Assembly: GCA_004296775.1 (NCBI GenBank) | Contig: RHGE01000001.1 | Span: forward strand, 129,547-193,546 | DNA from: Marinilabiliaceae bacterium JC017 | GTDB taxonomy: Bacteria > Bacteroidota > Bacteroidia > Bacteroidales > Marinilabiliaceae | Length of the DNA: 64,000 bases | Direction: 5' to 3' | Shown here: piece by piece, positions 1 to 9,000 of the stretch | Position numbering within the stretch: the stretch's first letter is position 1 | How the letters are laid out: every line of letters begins with the position of its first letter | Notes under the pieces: generated by a model | What the model saw: the letters and a program-made list of their open reading frames with translations, nothing else | Told to the model about the DNA's origin: nothing | The model's database searches: none | Made by a program: the position numbers and the translations under genes

Positions 1-1050
1 TGATTTCAAATCCTGAAATAATTCATGCTCCAGTTTTTTCCCGCTACTTTGCCCTGTGAACGGATCCGCTTTCATGACGGTATACCGATCCACTTTACTA
101 AAATATTCTGTACTCAGATGAAGCGTGCCTTTCCAAAAATTAAAACCCACCCCCGCTGCAATACTCCAAGGGGTCTTGTATTTAGCAGTCAATCCATCCT
201 GAAGCGCCACCTCATAAACTGAGTTTTCAGGATCATTATTAATACCTGTGAAAATATTATCGTACTGCAAAGAACCATCACCACTTAAAGAAACTTTTGG
301 AGTGGTAATAGTCATTCCTAGCATAATATTATCGTATTCCAATGCCACACCTATTTTCCAGTTCAGTCCATAATGCTGAAAGCTGTAATTATAATCCATC
401 ACCATTACTGATACTTCTTTCGCTTCGGAATAGGACTGCATTTGATTTCGTATTCTCCCTTTCTGACTCCGGGTGGTAAAAAAGGAAGAAACGCCCACAC
501 TGACATTTGGATTTATAGGATACGACCAGGTACCACCAATCCATTCCTCATCAAACTTTTTTGCTAACCTTACTTCTCCGCTAAAATGCTCTTCGCCCGG
601 CATCTCCTCAATCACATCTCCAAAAACATCCTGTCTGGTTGAAAAATCCAAATCAGAATTATGTCGGGTTAAAAAAGCATAGGCAAACCGATGTTTGGGC
701 AGCCATTTTATTTTGAATGTACCTGCTACCAAACTAGGAACCCCTCCAAATTCCGATTTCTTAAGATCTATATTATCTCCAAGCGCATCCTCGATGGTCA
801 CCTTCTTTAATTGATGCACCTTAGCACTGATCACAAACGCCGGGTTTTCAATTACACCCAGCCGGGCCGGATTATAATAAACAGCTCCCAGATCACTGAC
901 ACTGCCCACAACTGATCCGCTTAAAAGCATGGATTTGGTTCCATACTGTTCTGTCCAGTAGTGCGCATCTTGTCCTAAAATAGAAATCAAATTAGCAATT
1001 AAGAGATAACAAATTGAAGAAAGCCGAAAAAAGAAATGTCGCTTATTCAT
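1..1050 (-). CDS. Outer-membrane beta-barrel protein, FadL/PorV-like (3' end beyond the window)
   Basis: The frame is open from an ATG at 1050 down to base 1, giving 350 residues without a stop, so the C-terminus lies outside the window. The first ~25 residues form a Sec signal peptide ending near ILGQ. Around residue 45 comes a stretch with Gly/Ser-rich turns and YYNPARLG, the 'N-P-A-x-L' hallmark seen after the signal peptide of FadL/OmpP1 and PorV-type barrels. The rest alternates aromatic and polar residues with Gly-Asp turns, as expected for a barrel. I infer an outer-membrane protein; the substrate is not visible. A TonB-independent porin-like barrel of another family is the main alternative. 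No terminator can be judged because the 3' end is missing. Confidence 0.7.
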   Translation of the reverse strand, partial: MNKRHFFFRLSSICYLLIANLISILGQDAHYWTEQYGTKSMLLSGSVVGSVSDLGAVYYNPARLGVIENPAFVISAKVHQLKKVTIEDALGDNIDLKKSEFGGVPSLVAGTFKIKWLPKHRFAYAFLTRHNSDLDFSTRQDVFGDVIEEMPGEEHFSGEVRLAKKFDEEWIGGTWSYPINPNVSVGVSSFFTTRSQKGRIRNQMQSYSEAKEVSVMVMDYNYSFQHYGLNWKIGVALEYDNIMLGMTITTPKVSLSGDGSLQYDNIFTGINNDPENSVYEVALQDGLTAKYKTPWSIAAGVGFNFWKGTLHLSTEYFSKVDRYTVMKADPFTGQSSGKKLEHELFQDLKS

Positions 1051-1356
1051 GATTAAAAATATTAGGTTTGGTTATAAATCACAATGAGATAGTTAGCTCA
1101 AATTATATATTTTTATTTTTTACGCCTTTAAATTAATTGAATTTCGATCACCATAACTTCAAGTATTAATCCATAAAAAGTTACGCCTTATTCATGAAAA
1201 AATCTCATCTCTTGCATTTTTGACTTTTCTATTTCCACAAAAAAGCTGCATTTTTTCTTATCATCCTATTAAATTCCATACCTGCTAAAATCATTTATTC
1301 AAACTTCTTTAAAACATAAACACAATGCACTTTTAAGAATTAATTTTCAAGATACT

Positions 1357-1387
1357 CTTTTGGAATAAGAAAAAAATAGTATATTAC
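1357..1387 (+). promoter_or_regulatory. Possible Bacteroidetes-type promoter for a small RNA
   Basis: TTTTGG at 1357-1362 is followed after 17 nt by TATATTAC at 1380-1387, a partial match to the TTTG / TAnnTTTG promoter pattern of this phylum. Transcription would begin close to 1390, exactly where the long inverted repeat of the candidate RNA begins. Confidence 0.3.
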
Positions 1388-1389
1388 GT

Positions 1390-1480
1390 AAGCTTTTGTT
1401 CACTTATCTGTCTTTGGCAAACGGACAATTAACCATCACAGCTGCCACTGACATATATCGGGAACAAAAGCTTTTTTTTA
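1390..1480 (+). ncRNA. Candidate small RNA closed by a 12-bp terminal helix and a T-run
   Basis: AAGCTTTTGTTC (1390-1401) is perfectly complementary to GAACAAAAGCTT (1462-1473), and the right arm runs straight into eight T (1472-1479). This is an intrinsic-terminator arrangement with a 60-nt interior that has a further small hairpin (TGTC...GACA). No plus-strand gene lies upstream, so the terminator has no protein gene to serve; the first gene to the left is on the minus strand. An independent ~90-nt RNA, or a leader of the GTG-start gene at 1619, would explain it. I do not recognise a named RNA family. The rest of 1051-1618 is AT-rich and holds nothing else I can support. Confidence 0.4.
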
Positions 1481-1618
1481 TACTAAAAACAACCTTTTTT
1501 TTCACACTTTCATATTTGCTTTCAATTCATAAGCGACTGCCTTCTAAAGAATATTACAAATCATTGTAGTCTACGGATGACAATTTTCATCAATTTTTGA
1601 TAATTTTACGCCTCATTT

Positions 1619-2191
1619 GTGTCAAAAAGCAATAAAGTGAATAAAACTGACGAACAATTTGAACATGTTATCAGAATCTGCACTGATATCTTTACAAAAA
1701 AAATGAAAGACTACGGAACTGCCTGGCGCATTTTACGCCCGAGTTCCATGACAGATCAAATTTTCATTAAAGCACAACGCATTCGAAGCATCGAAACCAA
1801 AGGAGTATCAAAGGTTGATGAAGGTATCCGCTCTGAATTTATTGGCATTGTAAATTATGCTGCCATGGGCATTATTCAGTTGGAATTAGGCCCCGCTGAA
1901 CAACCGGAAATGGATCATGAGGAGACGCTGAAAATGTTTTTGGAAAAGTTGCAGAATGCTAAATCATTAATGGCAGATAAAAACCATGACTATGATGAAG
2001 CATGGCGTAAAATGCGCATCAGTTCATTCACTGATTTAATTCTGATGAAACTTCACCGCACCAAACAGATTGAGGACAATAAGGGCAAAACGCTCATTTC
2101 AGAAGGGATTGATGCCAATTACATGGATATGATCAACTATGCCATTTTTGCCCTAATTAAAATTGAATTCCCTGAAGAAGAAACGATCTAA
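1619..2191 (+). CDS. DUF1599 (nucleotide-modification-associated type) protein with internal duplication
   Basis: This 190-residue protein consists of two copies of one ~80-residue module. DYGTAWRILRPSSMTDQIF in the first half matches DYDEAWRKMRISSFTDLIL in the second, and both continue into a helix with an R/K..QIE or R..SIE motif and an NYA.. helix. This is the layout of DUF1599 (PF07659) proteins of Bacteroidetes. The biochemical role is not established; the family has been linked by others to nucleotide modification. Start: GTG at 1619, because no in-frame ATG occurs before residue ~29, which would remove part of the first module. The next gene follows after 14 nt, suggesting one transcript with the DoxX-type gene and tpiA. 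Confidence 0.85.
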   Translation: MSKSNKVNKTDEQFEHVIRICTDIFTKKMKDYGTAWRILRPSSMTDQIFIKAQRIRSIETKGVSKVDEGIRSEFIGIVNYAAMGIIQLELGPAEQPEMDHEETLKMFLEKLQNAKSLMADKNHDYDEAWRKMRISSFTDLILMKLHRTKQIEDNKGKTLISEGIDANYMDMINYAIFALIKIEFPEEETI

Positions 2192-2205
2192 AACGGATTA
2201 CCTCT

Positions 2206-3423
2206 ATGTTAAGATTTATTAGTCGACTCATTATTGGAATAGTATTTACCTTTTCCGGATTTGTAAAAGCGGTTGACCCGGTCGGCGGGGCCATTAAGAT
2301 AAAAGATTATCTTGAAGCTTTTCATTTAAGTGCTCTGGAAGATTTATCCTTACCACTAGCCATATTATTGTCTACTTTTGAATTCTTAATTGGCTTTCAC
2401 CTCCTTGTAGGAATAAGGGTTAAACTCGTAGCCATTCCAGCTTTTTTATTCATGCTGTTTTTTACCGGTTTGACATTAGTTTTAGCCATCGCAAATCCTG
2501 TATCTGACTGCGGCTGTTTTGGCGACGCCATAAAACTGACCAATTGGCAAACGTTTTATAAAAATCTCATCACATTACCTTTTAGTTTTATAATCTTTCA
2601 TCAACGAAAAAACTACAAAGAAAACCTGGCATTATGGCGAAGCTGGCTTCTGACAGGCCTTTGCTGTATTTTCGCGGTAGGACTATCCATCTATAGCCTT
2701 GACAATCTTCCTTTACTTGATTTCAGACCCTTTAAAGTAGGAACCAGCATTTTAGAAGACAGCAAAATTCCGGAAGGAGCTCCAATGCCTGAATATGAAA
2801 CTATCTTTATTCTTGAAAAAGATGGGATTAAAAAGGAATTTGATGTTAACAACTATCCATATGAAGACAGCACCTGGGTGTTTGTTGAAAGCAAAACAAA
2901 TCTGATAAAAGAAGGCTATCAACCACCTATTTTAAATTTCATGCTAGATACGCCAGAGGGTGAAAATTTGACTGACAATTTACTGCATCACTCCCAACCT
3001 GTTGTCCTGATGATTACCCCCAAACTCGAGAAGGCCAATACCACACAGATTGAAGAATTTAAAAAAATTAGAAACGTTTGCATGGAAAAGGGATATCCTT
3101 TTTATTGCGTCACAGCATCCCTTCCTGAAACCATCTATGCATTTGATGTTAAACACGAGGCCAACTTTGATTATTTAAGTGCGGATGAAACCATGCTTAA
3201 AACCATTATTCGTTCAAATCCAGGCCTCATGGTACTAAAAGATGGAATTATAATGGCAAAGTATCATTACAACCACCTTCCAAAACCAGAAAGCTTTAAA
3301 AACCCTGTATCTAACGCATTTAAACAAACAAACTCACATAGAGAAAAAGCTTATACAGGCCTTTATTTTATTGTATTATTACTTTTTACAATTACTCTGC
3401 ATACAAAATCTAAAAATCATTAA
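2206..3423 (+). CDS. BT_3928-type DoxX membrane protein with thioredoxin-like tail
   Basis: The 405-residue protein starts with a four-helix DoxX-like membrane domain (residues ~1-165), recognisable from [20 protein letters not shown] and a loop containing DCGCFGD, the paired-cysteine loop typical of MauE/DoxX proteins that pass reducing power across the membrane. A soluble region of ~200 residues with a thioredoxin-like fold prediction follows, then a final membrane helix ([13 protein letters not shown]). Position directly before tpiA (11-nt gap) and after DUF1599 matches the BT_3928 family neighbourhood in Bacteroides. A role in periplasmic redox is inferred; the soluble domain lacks an obvious CxxC. 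Confidence 0.8.
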   Translation: MLRFISRLIIGIVFTFSGFVKAVDPVGGAIKIKDYLEAFHLSALEDLSLPLAILLSTFEFLIGFHLLVGIRVKLVAIPAFLFMLFFTGLTLVLAIANPVSDCGCFGDAIKLTNWQTFYKNLITLPFSFIIFHQRKNYKENLALWRSWLLTGLCCIFAVGLSIYSLDNLPLLDFRPFKVGTSILEDSKIPEGAPMPEYETIFILEKDGIKKEFDVNNYPYEDSTWVFVESKTNLIKEGYQPPILNFMLDTPEGENLTDNLLHHSQPVVLMITPKLEKANTTQIEEFKKIRNVCMEKGYPFYCVTASLPETIYAFDVKHEANFDYLSADETMLKTIIRSNPGLMVLKDGIIMAKYHYNHLPKPESFKNPVSNAFKQTNSHREKAYTGLYFIVLLLFTITLHTKSKNH

Positions 3424-3434
3424 AACAAAAACCA

Positions 3435-4190
3435 ATGAGACAAAACATTGTAGCTGGAAACTGGAAAATGAACAAGAACCTGGAAGAAGGTCTTGAACTG
3501 GCGAAAGAGTTGAATGACATTCTTAAGGCTAATAAGCCTAACTGCAAAGTTGTCATCGGTACACCATTTATTCATTTATCTAAAGTAGCAGAAATCGTAG
3601 ACAAAGAATTAATCGGTGTTTCTGCTCAAAACTGTGCAGATAAAGTAAGTGGTGCTTACACTGGAGAAGTTTCTGCCTCAATGGTAAAATCTACCGGCGT
3701 TGATTACGTTATTTTGGGTCACTCTGAAAGACGTAGCTATTACGGAGAAACCAATGAGATTTTGAAAGAAAAAGTAGACCTTGCTCTTGCAAACGATCTT
3801 ACACCAATCTTTTGCATTGGTGAAGTATTGGAAGAAAGAGAAGCAGAAAAACATTTTGAAGTTGTAAAATCTCAAATTGAAGAAGGACTATTTCACCTGT
3901 CTGCTGAAACTTTTGGAAAAATCGTTTTAGCTTACGAACCAGTATGGGCTATTGGTACAGGTAAAACTGCCTCTCCTGAACAAGCACAGGAAATTCATGC
4001 TTTCATCAGAAAAACAGTTGCTGAAAAGTACGGAAAAGAAGTTGCCGACAATACCTCCATCCTTTATGGTGGAAGCTGTAAGCCTTCTAATGCTAAAGAA
4101 CTTTTTGCTAATGCAGATGTTGATGGTGGTCTTATCGGTGGAGCTGCTTTAAAAGCAGAAGACTTCGTAGGTATCATCAGTGCATTCTAA
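3435..4190 (+). CDS. tpiA: Triose-phosphate isomerase
   Basis: Interconverts dihydroxyacetone phosphate and glyceraldehyde 3-phosphate in cytosolic glycolysis and gluconeogenesis. At 251 residues it has the family's normal length. All catalytic landmarks are present: AGNWKMN with Asn9 and Lys11, LGHSERR with the electrophilic His96, [10 protein letters not shown] with the general base Glu168 and the flexible loop 6, and the phosphate-binding GGSCKP and GGLIGGAAL turns. The gene closes a likely three-gene operon and is followed by a clear intrinsic terminator. Certain assignment. Confidence 0.98.
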   Translation: MRQNIVAGNWKMNKNLEEGLELAKELNDILKANKPNCKVVIGTPFIHLSKVAEIVDKELIGVSAQNCADKVSGAYTGEVSASMVKSTGVDYVILGHSERRSYYGETNEILKEKVDLALANDLTPIFCIGEVLEEREAEKHFEVVKSQIEEGLFHLSAETFGKIVLAYEPVWAIGTGKTASPEQAQEIHAFIRKTVAEKYGKEVADNTSILYGGSCKPSNAKELFANADVDGGLIGGAALKAEDFVGIISAF

Positions 4191-4210
4191 AAAAATCATT
4201 CAAACAATTA

Positions 4211-4238
4211 AAAGCAGCTCATTAGGCTGCTTTTTTTA
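4211..4238 (+). terminator. Intrinsic terminator of the tpiA transcript
   Basis: AAAGCAGC (4211-4218) pairs with GCTGCTTT (4226-4233), and seven T follow from 4231. It sits 20 nt after the tpiA stop. Confidence 0.9.
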
Positions 4239-4536
4239 TGATTTTTCTGCTATTCAACACTCCAATCCATTCCAAAACCTTTCGCCTTTGATCAAGAAAA
4301 ATTGCTGATCCAACCCCATTAATTATTCATCTATCAAATTATCCTCCCGGAACATGCCAATTCCAAATCTCTTCATATATATTTATTTTTACTAAACAAA
4401 AATAAATATCGTTTACGAAGCATGACTCGTTTACCAAAAAGCACACAGCCAAAGCCCTTGCTTTCTAACACTTGACCACACCATTCAACAAACACATCTT
4501 TTCACAAAACAAAACATTCACACAAAAACCAATCCT
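4239..4536. other. AT-rich intergenic region
   Basis: About 300 bases between the tpiA terminator and the receiver gene. The segment 4375-4415 is an imperfect AT palindrome around AAACAAAAATAAATATCGTTT. No gene, repeat family member or clear promoter could be identified. Confidence 0.5.
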
Positions 4537-4938
4537 ATGCAAACTGATATAATAATTGACTGGTCTGACAAAAAAATTCTAATTGCAGAAGATGAAATCG
4601 CCAATTACCAACTCCTGATTTCCATCTTAAAACGCACAAATGTCCAAACTCTATGGGCCAAAACCGGAGAAGAAGCTCTCCGGATATACCATGATACAGA
4701 GAACTTATCTGCCGGAATCATTGATATAAAAATGCCAGACATGGATGGCTATGATTTTTTGAAACAACTTCAGAAAGAACACACGAGTACAAAACTTCCA
4801 CCATTTATCGCCCATACAGCATTTAATTATAATAATACACGAAAAACCATAATGGAAGCAGGATTCTGCGGCTGTCTTTTTAAGCCCATAAGACCCCAAG
4901 AACTTTTTTCTTTATTAAATCCATTTTTGAGCCATTAA
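4537..4938 (+). CDS. Stand-alone response-regulator receiver protein
   Basis: A single CheY-like receiver domain fills all 133 residues. The acidic pocket is EDE (18-20), the phospho-acceptor is Asp63 in IIDIKMPDMDG, the switch threonine is Thr94 in AHTA, and the conserved Lys116 sits in FKPI. There is no DNA-binding output domain, so it must act through a partner. Its closest look-alikes are the receiver domains at the C-terminus of Bacteroidetes hybrid histidine kinases (IxIAEDExxNYxLL). No kinase is encoded nearby, so the cognate partner is unknown. Confidence 0.92.
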   Translation: MQTDIIIDWSDKKILIAEDEIANYQLLISILKRTNVQTLWAKTGEEALRIYHDTENLSAGIIDIKMPDMDGYDFLKQLQKEHTSTKLPPFIAHTAFNYNNTRKTIMEAGFCGCLFKPIRPQELFSLLNPFLSH

Positions 4939-4987
4939 AAAATTAATAATGTTTTTATAAATGGCACAAGGATTAAGTATGTATGCT

Positions 4988-4995
4988 TAATTTTG
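4988..4995 (+). promoter_or_regulatory. -7 box TAATTTTG before prmA
   Basis: A perfect match to TAnnTTTG lies 10 nt before the prmA ATG, which would give a leader of only a few nucleotides. No convincing -33 element is seen, so the assignment is tentative. Confidence 0.35.
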
Positions 4996-5005
4996 CCAAA
5001 AAAAA

Positions 5006-5848
5006 ATGAAATACATTAAAGTAGCAGTTGAACTTTCTCCGAAGAACGAAATAGCATCCGATTTAATCATCGCTCAAATGGGTGACCTGGGCTTTGAAAG
5101 CTTTGCAGAATCAGATAACGGATTTGATGCATTCATCCCGTCCTCTCTATATAACGAAAGCCTGCTTCAAAATATCTATTCTCCCATTGAAGGTGTTCAG
5201 GTTGCCTTTAAATACGAAGAAATTCCTGATGAAAACTGGAATAAAGTATGGGAAGAGAATTATTTCAGCCCAATTATAATTGGGAACGAAGTAATTATCC
5301 GAGGCCCTTTTCACGACAAACAAGAGGCTATCAAATATGATATATTAATAGAGCCTAAAATGTCATTTGGCACCGGTCACCACTCCACCACTAGTTTAAT
5401 GTTACAATTTATCCTGGAGCAAAATCTGGAAGGCAAAACCGTGCTGGATATGGGCTGCGGCACCGGTGTGTTAGGTATTTTATGCTCCAAGCGACAGGCT
5501 TCTTCAATAACTGGTATTGACATTGACGAATGGGCCTATAATAACGCCGTTGAAAACATCACTCTCAATAACGTCACTAACATGACCATTATGCAGGGAG
5601 ACGCCAGCTTGTTAGGCCAGTCAACTTATGACATCATTCTGGCCAATATCAATCGCAACATTCTCCTTAATGATATCCAACACTATTCTCAAGTACTAAA
5701 TACAAATGGCCTACTTTTTCTCAGCGGTTTTTACACTGAAGACTTACCAATCATTACTGAGGAAACTAAAAAACATGGATTCTCCTTTTTATCTTCAAAA
5801 ACAGATAACAATTGGGTAGCCGCAGCGTATAAGAAAGCCGATGTATAA
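5006..5848 (+). CDS. prmA: Ribosomal protein L11 methyltransferase
   Basis: Transfers methyl groups from S-adenosylmethionine to ribosomal protein L11. Residues 1-110 form the N-terminal substrate-recognition domain; the catalytic half begins with MSFGTGHHSTTSLML (119-133), the family's signature, then the SAM-binding loop VLDMGCGTGVLGI (146-158), an acidic ribose-binding GIDID, and the motif-IV equivalent LANINRN. Length (280) is normal for Bacteroidetes PrmA. It is probably a separate transcript from the receiver gene 67 nt upstream. Confidence 0.95.
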   Translation: MKYIKVAVELSPKNEIASDLIIAQMGDLGFESFAESDNGFDAFIPSSLYNESLLQNIYSPIEGVQVAFKYEEIPDENWNKVWEENYFSPIIIGNEVIIRGPFHDKQEAIKYDILIEPKMSFGTGHHSTTSLMLQFILEQNLEGKTVLDMGCGTGVLGILCSKRQASSITGIDIDEWAYNNAVENITLNNVTNMTIMQGDASLLGQSTYDIILANINRNILLNDIQHYSQVLNTNGLLFLSGFYTEDLPIITEETKKHGFSFLSSKTDNNWVAAAYKKADV

Positions 5849-5868
5849 ATAATACATCTCTTTTTTTT

Positions 5869-5945
5869 CAATAGATCGTTAGATTTTTTAGATGATATAC
5901 ATAAAACTGAATCTCATCTATTGCCTCATAGATAATTCCACAGTC
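5869..5945 (+). repeat. Dispersed repeat family 2 (copy)
   Basis: CAATAGATCGTTAGATTT begins at 5869 and continues with TAGATGATATAC and a CATCTATTG segment. The same opening recurs at 13449, 26481, 30949, 34701, 48584 and 53438 on this strand, and at 32728 and 33019 reversed. This copy lies in the prmA/giant-protein spacer. Confidence 0.6.
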
Positions 5946-6032
5946 ATTTAGACACCAATTGTTTATCAGGCAATTAAAAATTTAACGAACTATTGTTTTA
6001 TTAATACAGGTCTATATTCAAACAAAGGGGAA

Positions 6033-9000
6033 ATGATAAAACATTTATTGTCACTTTTTTTATTCTTTTCAATTCTAATTCCAACAACGGCAACCACTAA
6101 TTTATTTAAAGATAATCCTGACGAGTTTCTCCCACAGATGGAGGATCTTTTTAAAACCACCCCGGATAAAAAAGCCGCCAAATCATTTATTGAATACATA
6201 TCTGCGTTCTGGTTAAATCCGGAAACAACGGCTGAACAAAAAGAATTGATCATATCTACATGTAACTTACTATCAAAAAAAAGAGCCCGCCCCTACCCGG
6301 ATTACAACACCTATCTAAAAACAGTTATCTCATTTATTTCACACGGACATACGGGTGACAGCTTTCTTAACTGGCATAAAGCCATTGAGGATTTAATAAA
6401 AAAACCACGCTATCAACTTCGAAAAGTCAATGCCCTGCTGAAAGTCAGTGCCGGCTTAATTGAATCAAACGAAGTATATTCCACCCCTGCAGTTACCTGG
6501 AGTAGTATAAGTGATAACTATCGGTATGAATATGAAAATAAAGAGTTGTCTATCCATTTTGGTCCCACCTCCATTTCCTGTCATGCAAAAAATGACAGCA
6601 TCACTATTTTTGACACCGAAGGGGTATTTTACCCGCTAAAAAAGACCTGGATGGGTAAAAAAGGACGGATCACCTGGGAACGTTCAAGCTTTGAAGCCAA
6701 TATGGTTTACGCCACTTTCGATGAATATTCCTTACAAATGGATAAATCATACCTGGCCATCGATAGCGTAAAATTTTACAACCGTCACTATTTCGATAAA
6801 CCTTTAATGGGAAACCTGGAGCATAAAGTTATGGTTATTCAGAATCCTGAAAACACACGCTATCCCAAGTTCAAATCCTTCGAACAACGGTTTAAGATAG
6901 ACAACATCCACCCCAAAATAAATTATGAAGGAGGTTTTGCGCAAAACGGGGCTAAATTCCTGGGAGCAGGAACAGATGACAATCCGGCAAAAATCACTAT
7001 TCTTCGCAATGACACGATATTCTTAACCGCCAAATCGCTCTATTTTGCCCTCCGAAAGGATCAGATACTTAGTACCGACGCAGAAATAAAATTTAAGTTG
7101 GATACCGGTTACCTATACCACCCGGGCCTAACCTTTAAATACATGGCCGATCTGGATGAATTACACCTTATCAGAACCGGAGATGGTATTGCTAAAAGTC
7201 CCTACTTTGACACCTTCCATCAAATAAGTATGGATGTGGAACTGATAAAATGGAAGTTATCAGAACAATGGATCGATTTAAAAATGATTACCGGTGCCTC
7301 CGAAAACCATGCCTATTTTGAATCCCTTAGTTACTTCAGGGAACAATTTTATAATCAAATACAAGGCATGGATGCCATTCATCCCTTGCAGGGGCTTAAA
7401 GATTGTTCAAAGTATTTCCATGGCAAACCCTTTTCTGCAAAAGAATATGCCCGCTTTTTAGGCTTACCTGAATCACAGGTAAGACAACAAATTATCAGCC
7501 TTTCATTTTATGGATTCATTGGTTACAATGTTAACACTGATGAAATAGAAATTCGTCAGCGGCTATATGATTATCTATTATTCCGCTTAGGAAAAAAGGA
7601 CTACGATGTCATCAGGTTTGATTCTCACACCCCCGCTCATGAAGCCAACGCCCGTCTCGATCTTTTGAATTTTGACCTTAACCTCAACGGGGTAGCCGCC
7701 ATATCCATTTGCGACCATCAAAATATTGTATTCTTCCCCAAGGATGAAAAGATACTGCTTAAAGAGAACCGTAATTTTCAATTTGATGGTACTATTAATG
7801 CTGGTATGCTCAATATGTTTGGCAACGGTTTCATGTTTAATTATGAAAATTTCCGCATTGACATGACCAATATTGACTCTTTGAAGATGAAAGTAGAGTC
7901 AGGAGATCTCGACTATTTTGGCAAGCCAGTTCTTAAAAACGTAGGAAACACAATTGCCCAGTTATCAGGCCATTTACAAATTGACGAACCGGATAATAAA
8001 TCGGGAACCAGAAGTAATCTCCACTTCCCTATCCTGGTGAGTGATACTGAATCATTTGTCTATTTTGACAATAAAAACATTCAGGATGGGGCTTACGACC
8101 GGGAAAATTTATTTTTCACCCTCGACCCCTTTGAGATGGACAGTATCAATACATTAAAGATGGATAACTTTAATTTCGCAGGATCGTTTGAGTCTAACAT
8201 CTTTCCCACATTCCGCGAAAATCTGACCATCAGGCCTGACTTCTCACTAGGATTTAAAAGACAAACTCCAACAGAAGGTTATCCCGTGTATGGCGGCAAA
8301 GCACAATTTACCAACACCATTGACTTAAGTAACAAGGGTCTGAAGGGGGATGGTATTTTAGCCTATGTCACATCTACCAGCTACTCGGATGACTTTACAT
8401 TTTTACCCGATAAGGTAACGGGTCAGGCACAACATTTCACTGTTGACAAACAAACAGAAGGCACCCAGTTTCCAGACGTAGATGCGAAGCAGACCTTAAT
8501 TGAATTCTTACCTGAAAAGGACGAGTTATGGGCACATAGCCAGGAAGAAAAATTCGTCATGTATAACCAGGAGGCACAACTGGGTGGTAAAGTTAAAGTA
8601 ACGCCTTATGGTTTAACCGGTGCCGGTACATTTTACATGCTACATGCCGACCTAAAGTCGCCAACCATGACATTTGGAGATCATTCTGTGCTGGCTGACT
8701 CTTCAGACTTTCACCTGACAGGAACCGAAATGGAAGGTGTCTCCTTCTCGACAACCAACCTGGTATCTAACATCGACTTTGAGATGCGCCAGGGAACCTT
8801 TACCTCTAAGGAAGGCGGCAGCCGTGTTGAGTTTACCGATAACAAATACCTCTCGTTTATCAGCGAATTCTCATGGGATATGGATAAAAACGAAATCTAT
8901 ATGGGAGCCCGGGGTTCAAAAGGAAACCGGTTCGTATCCGTTCACCGCAAACAGGATTCTCTTGACTTCTATGCCCCTCTGGCCATGTACGATGTTGCTA

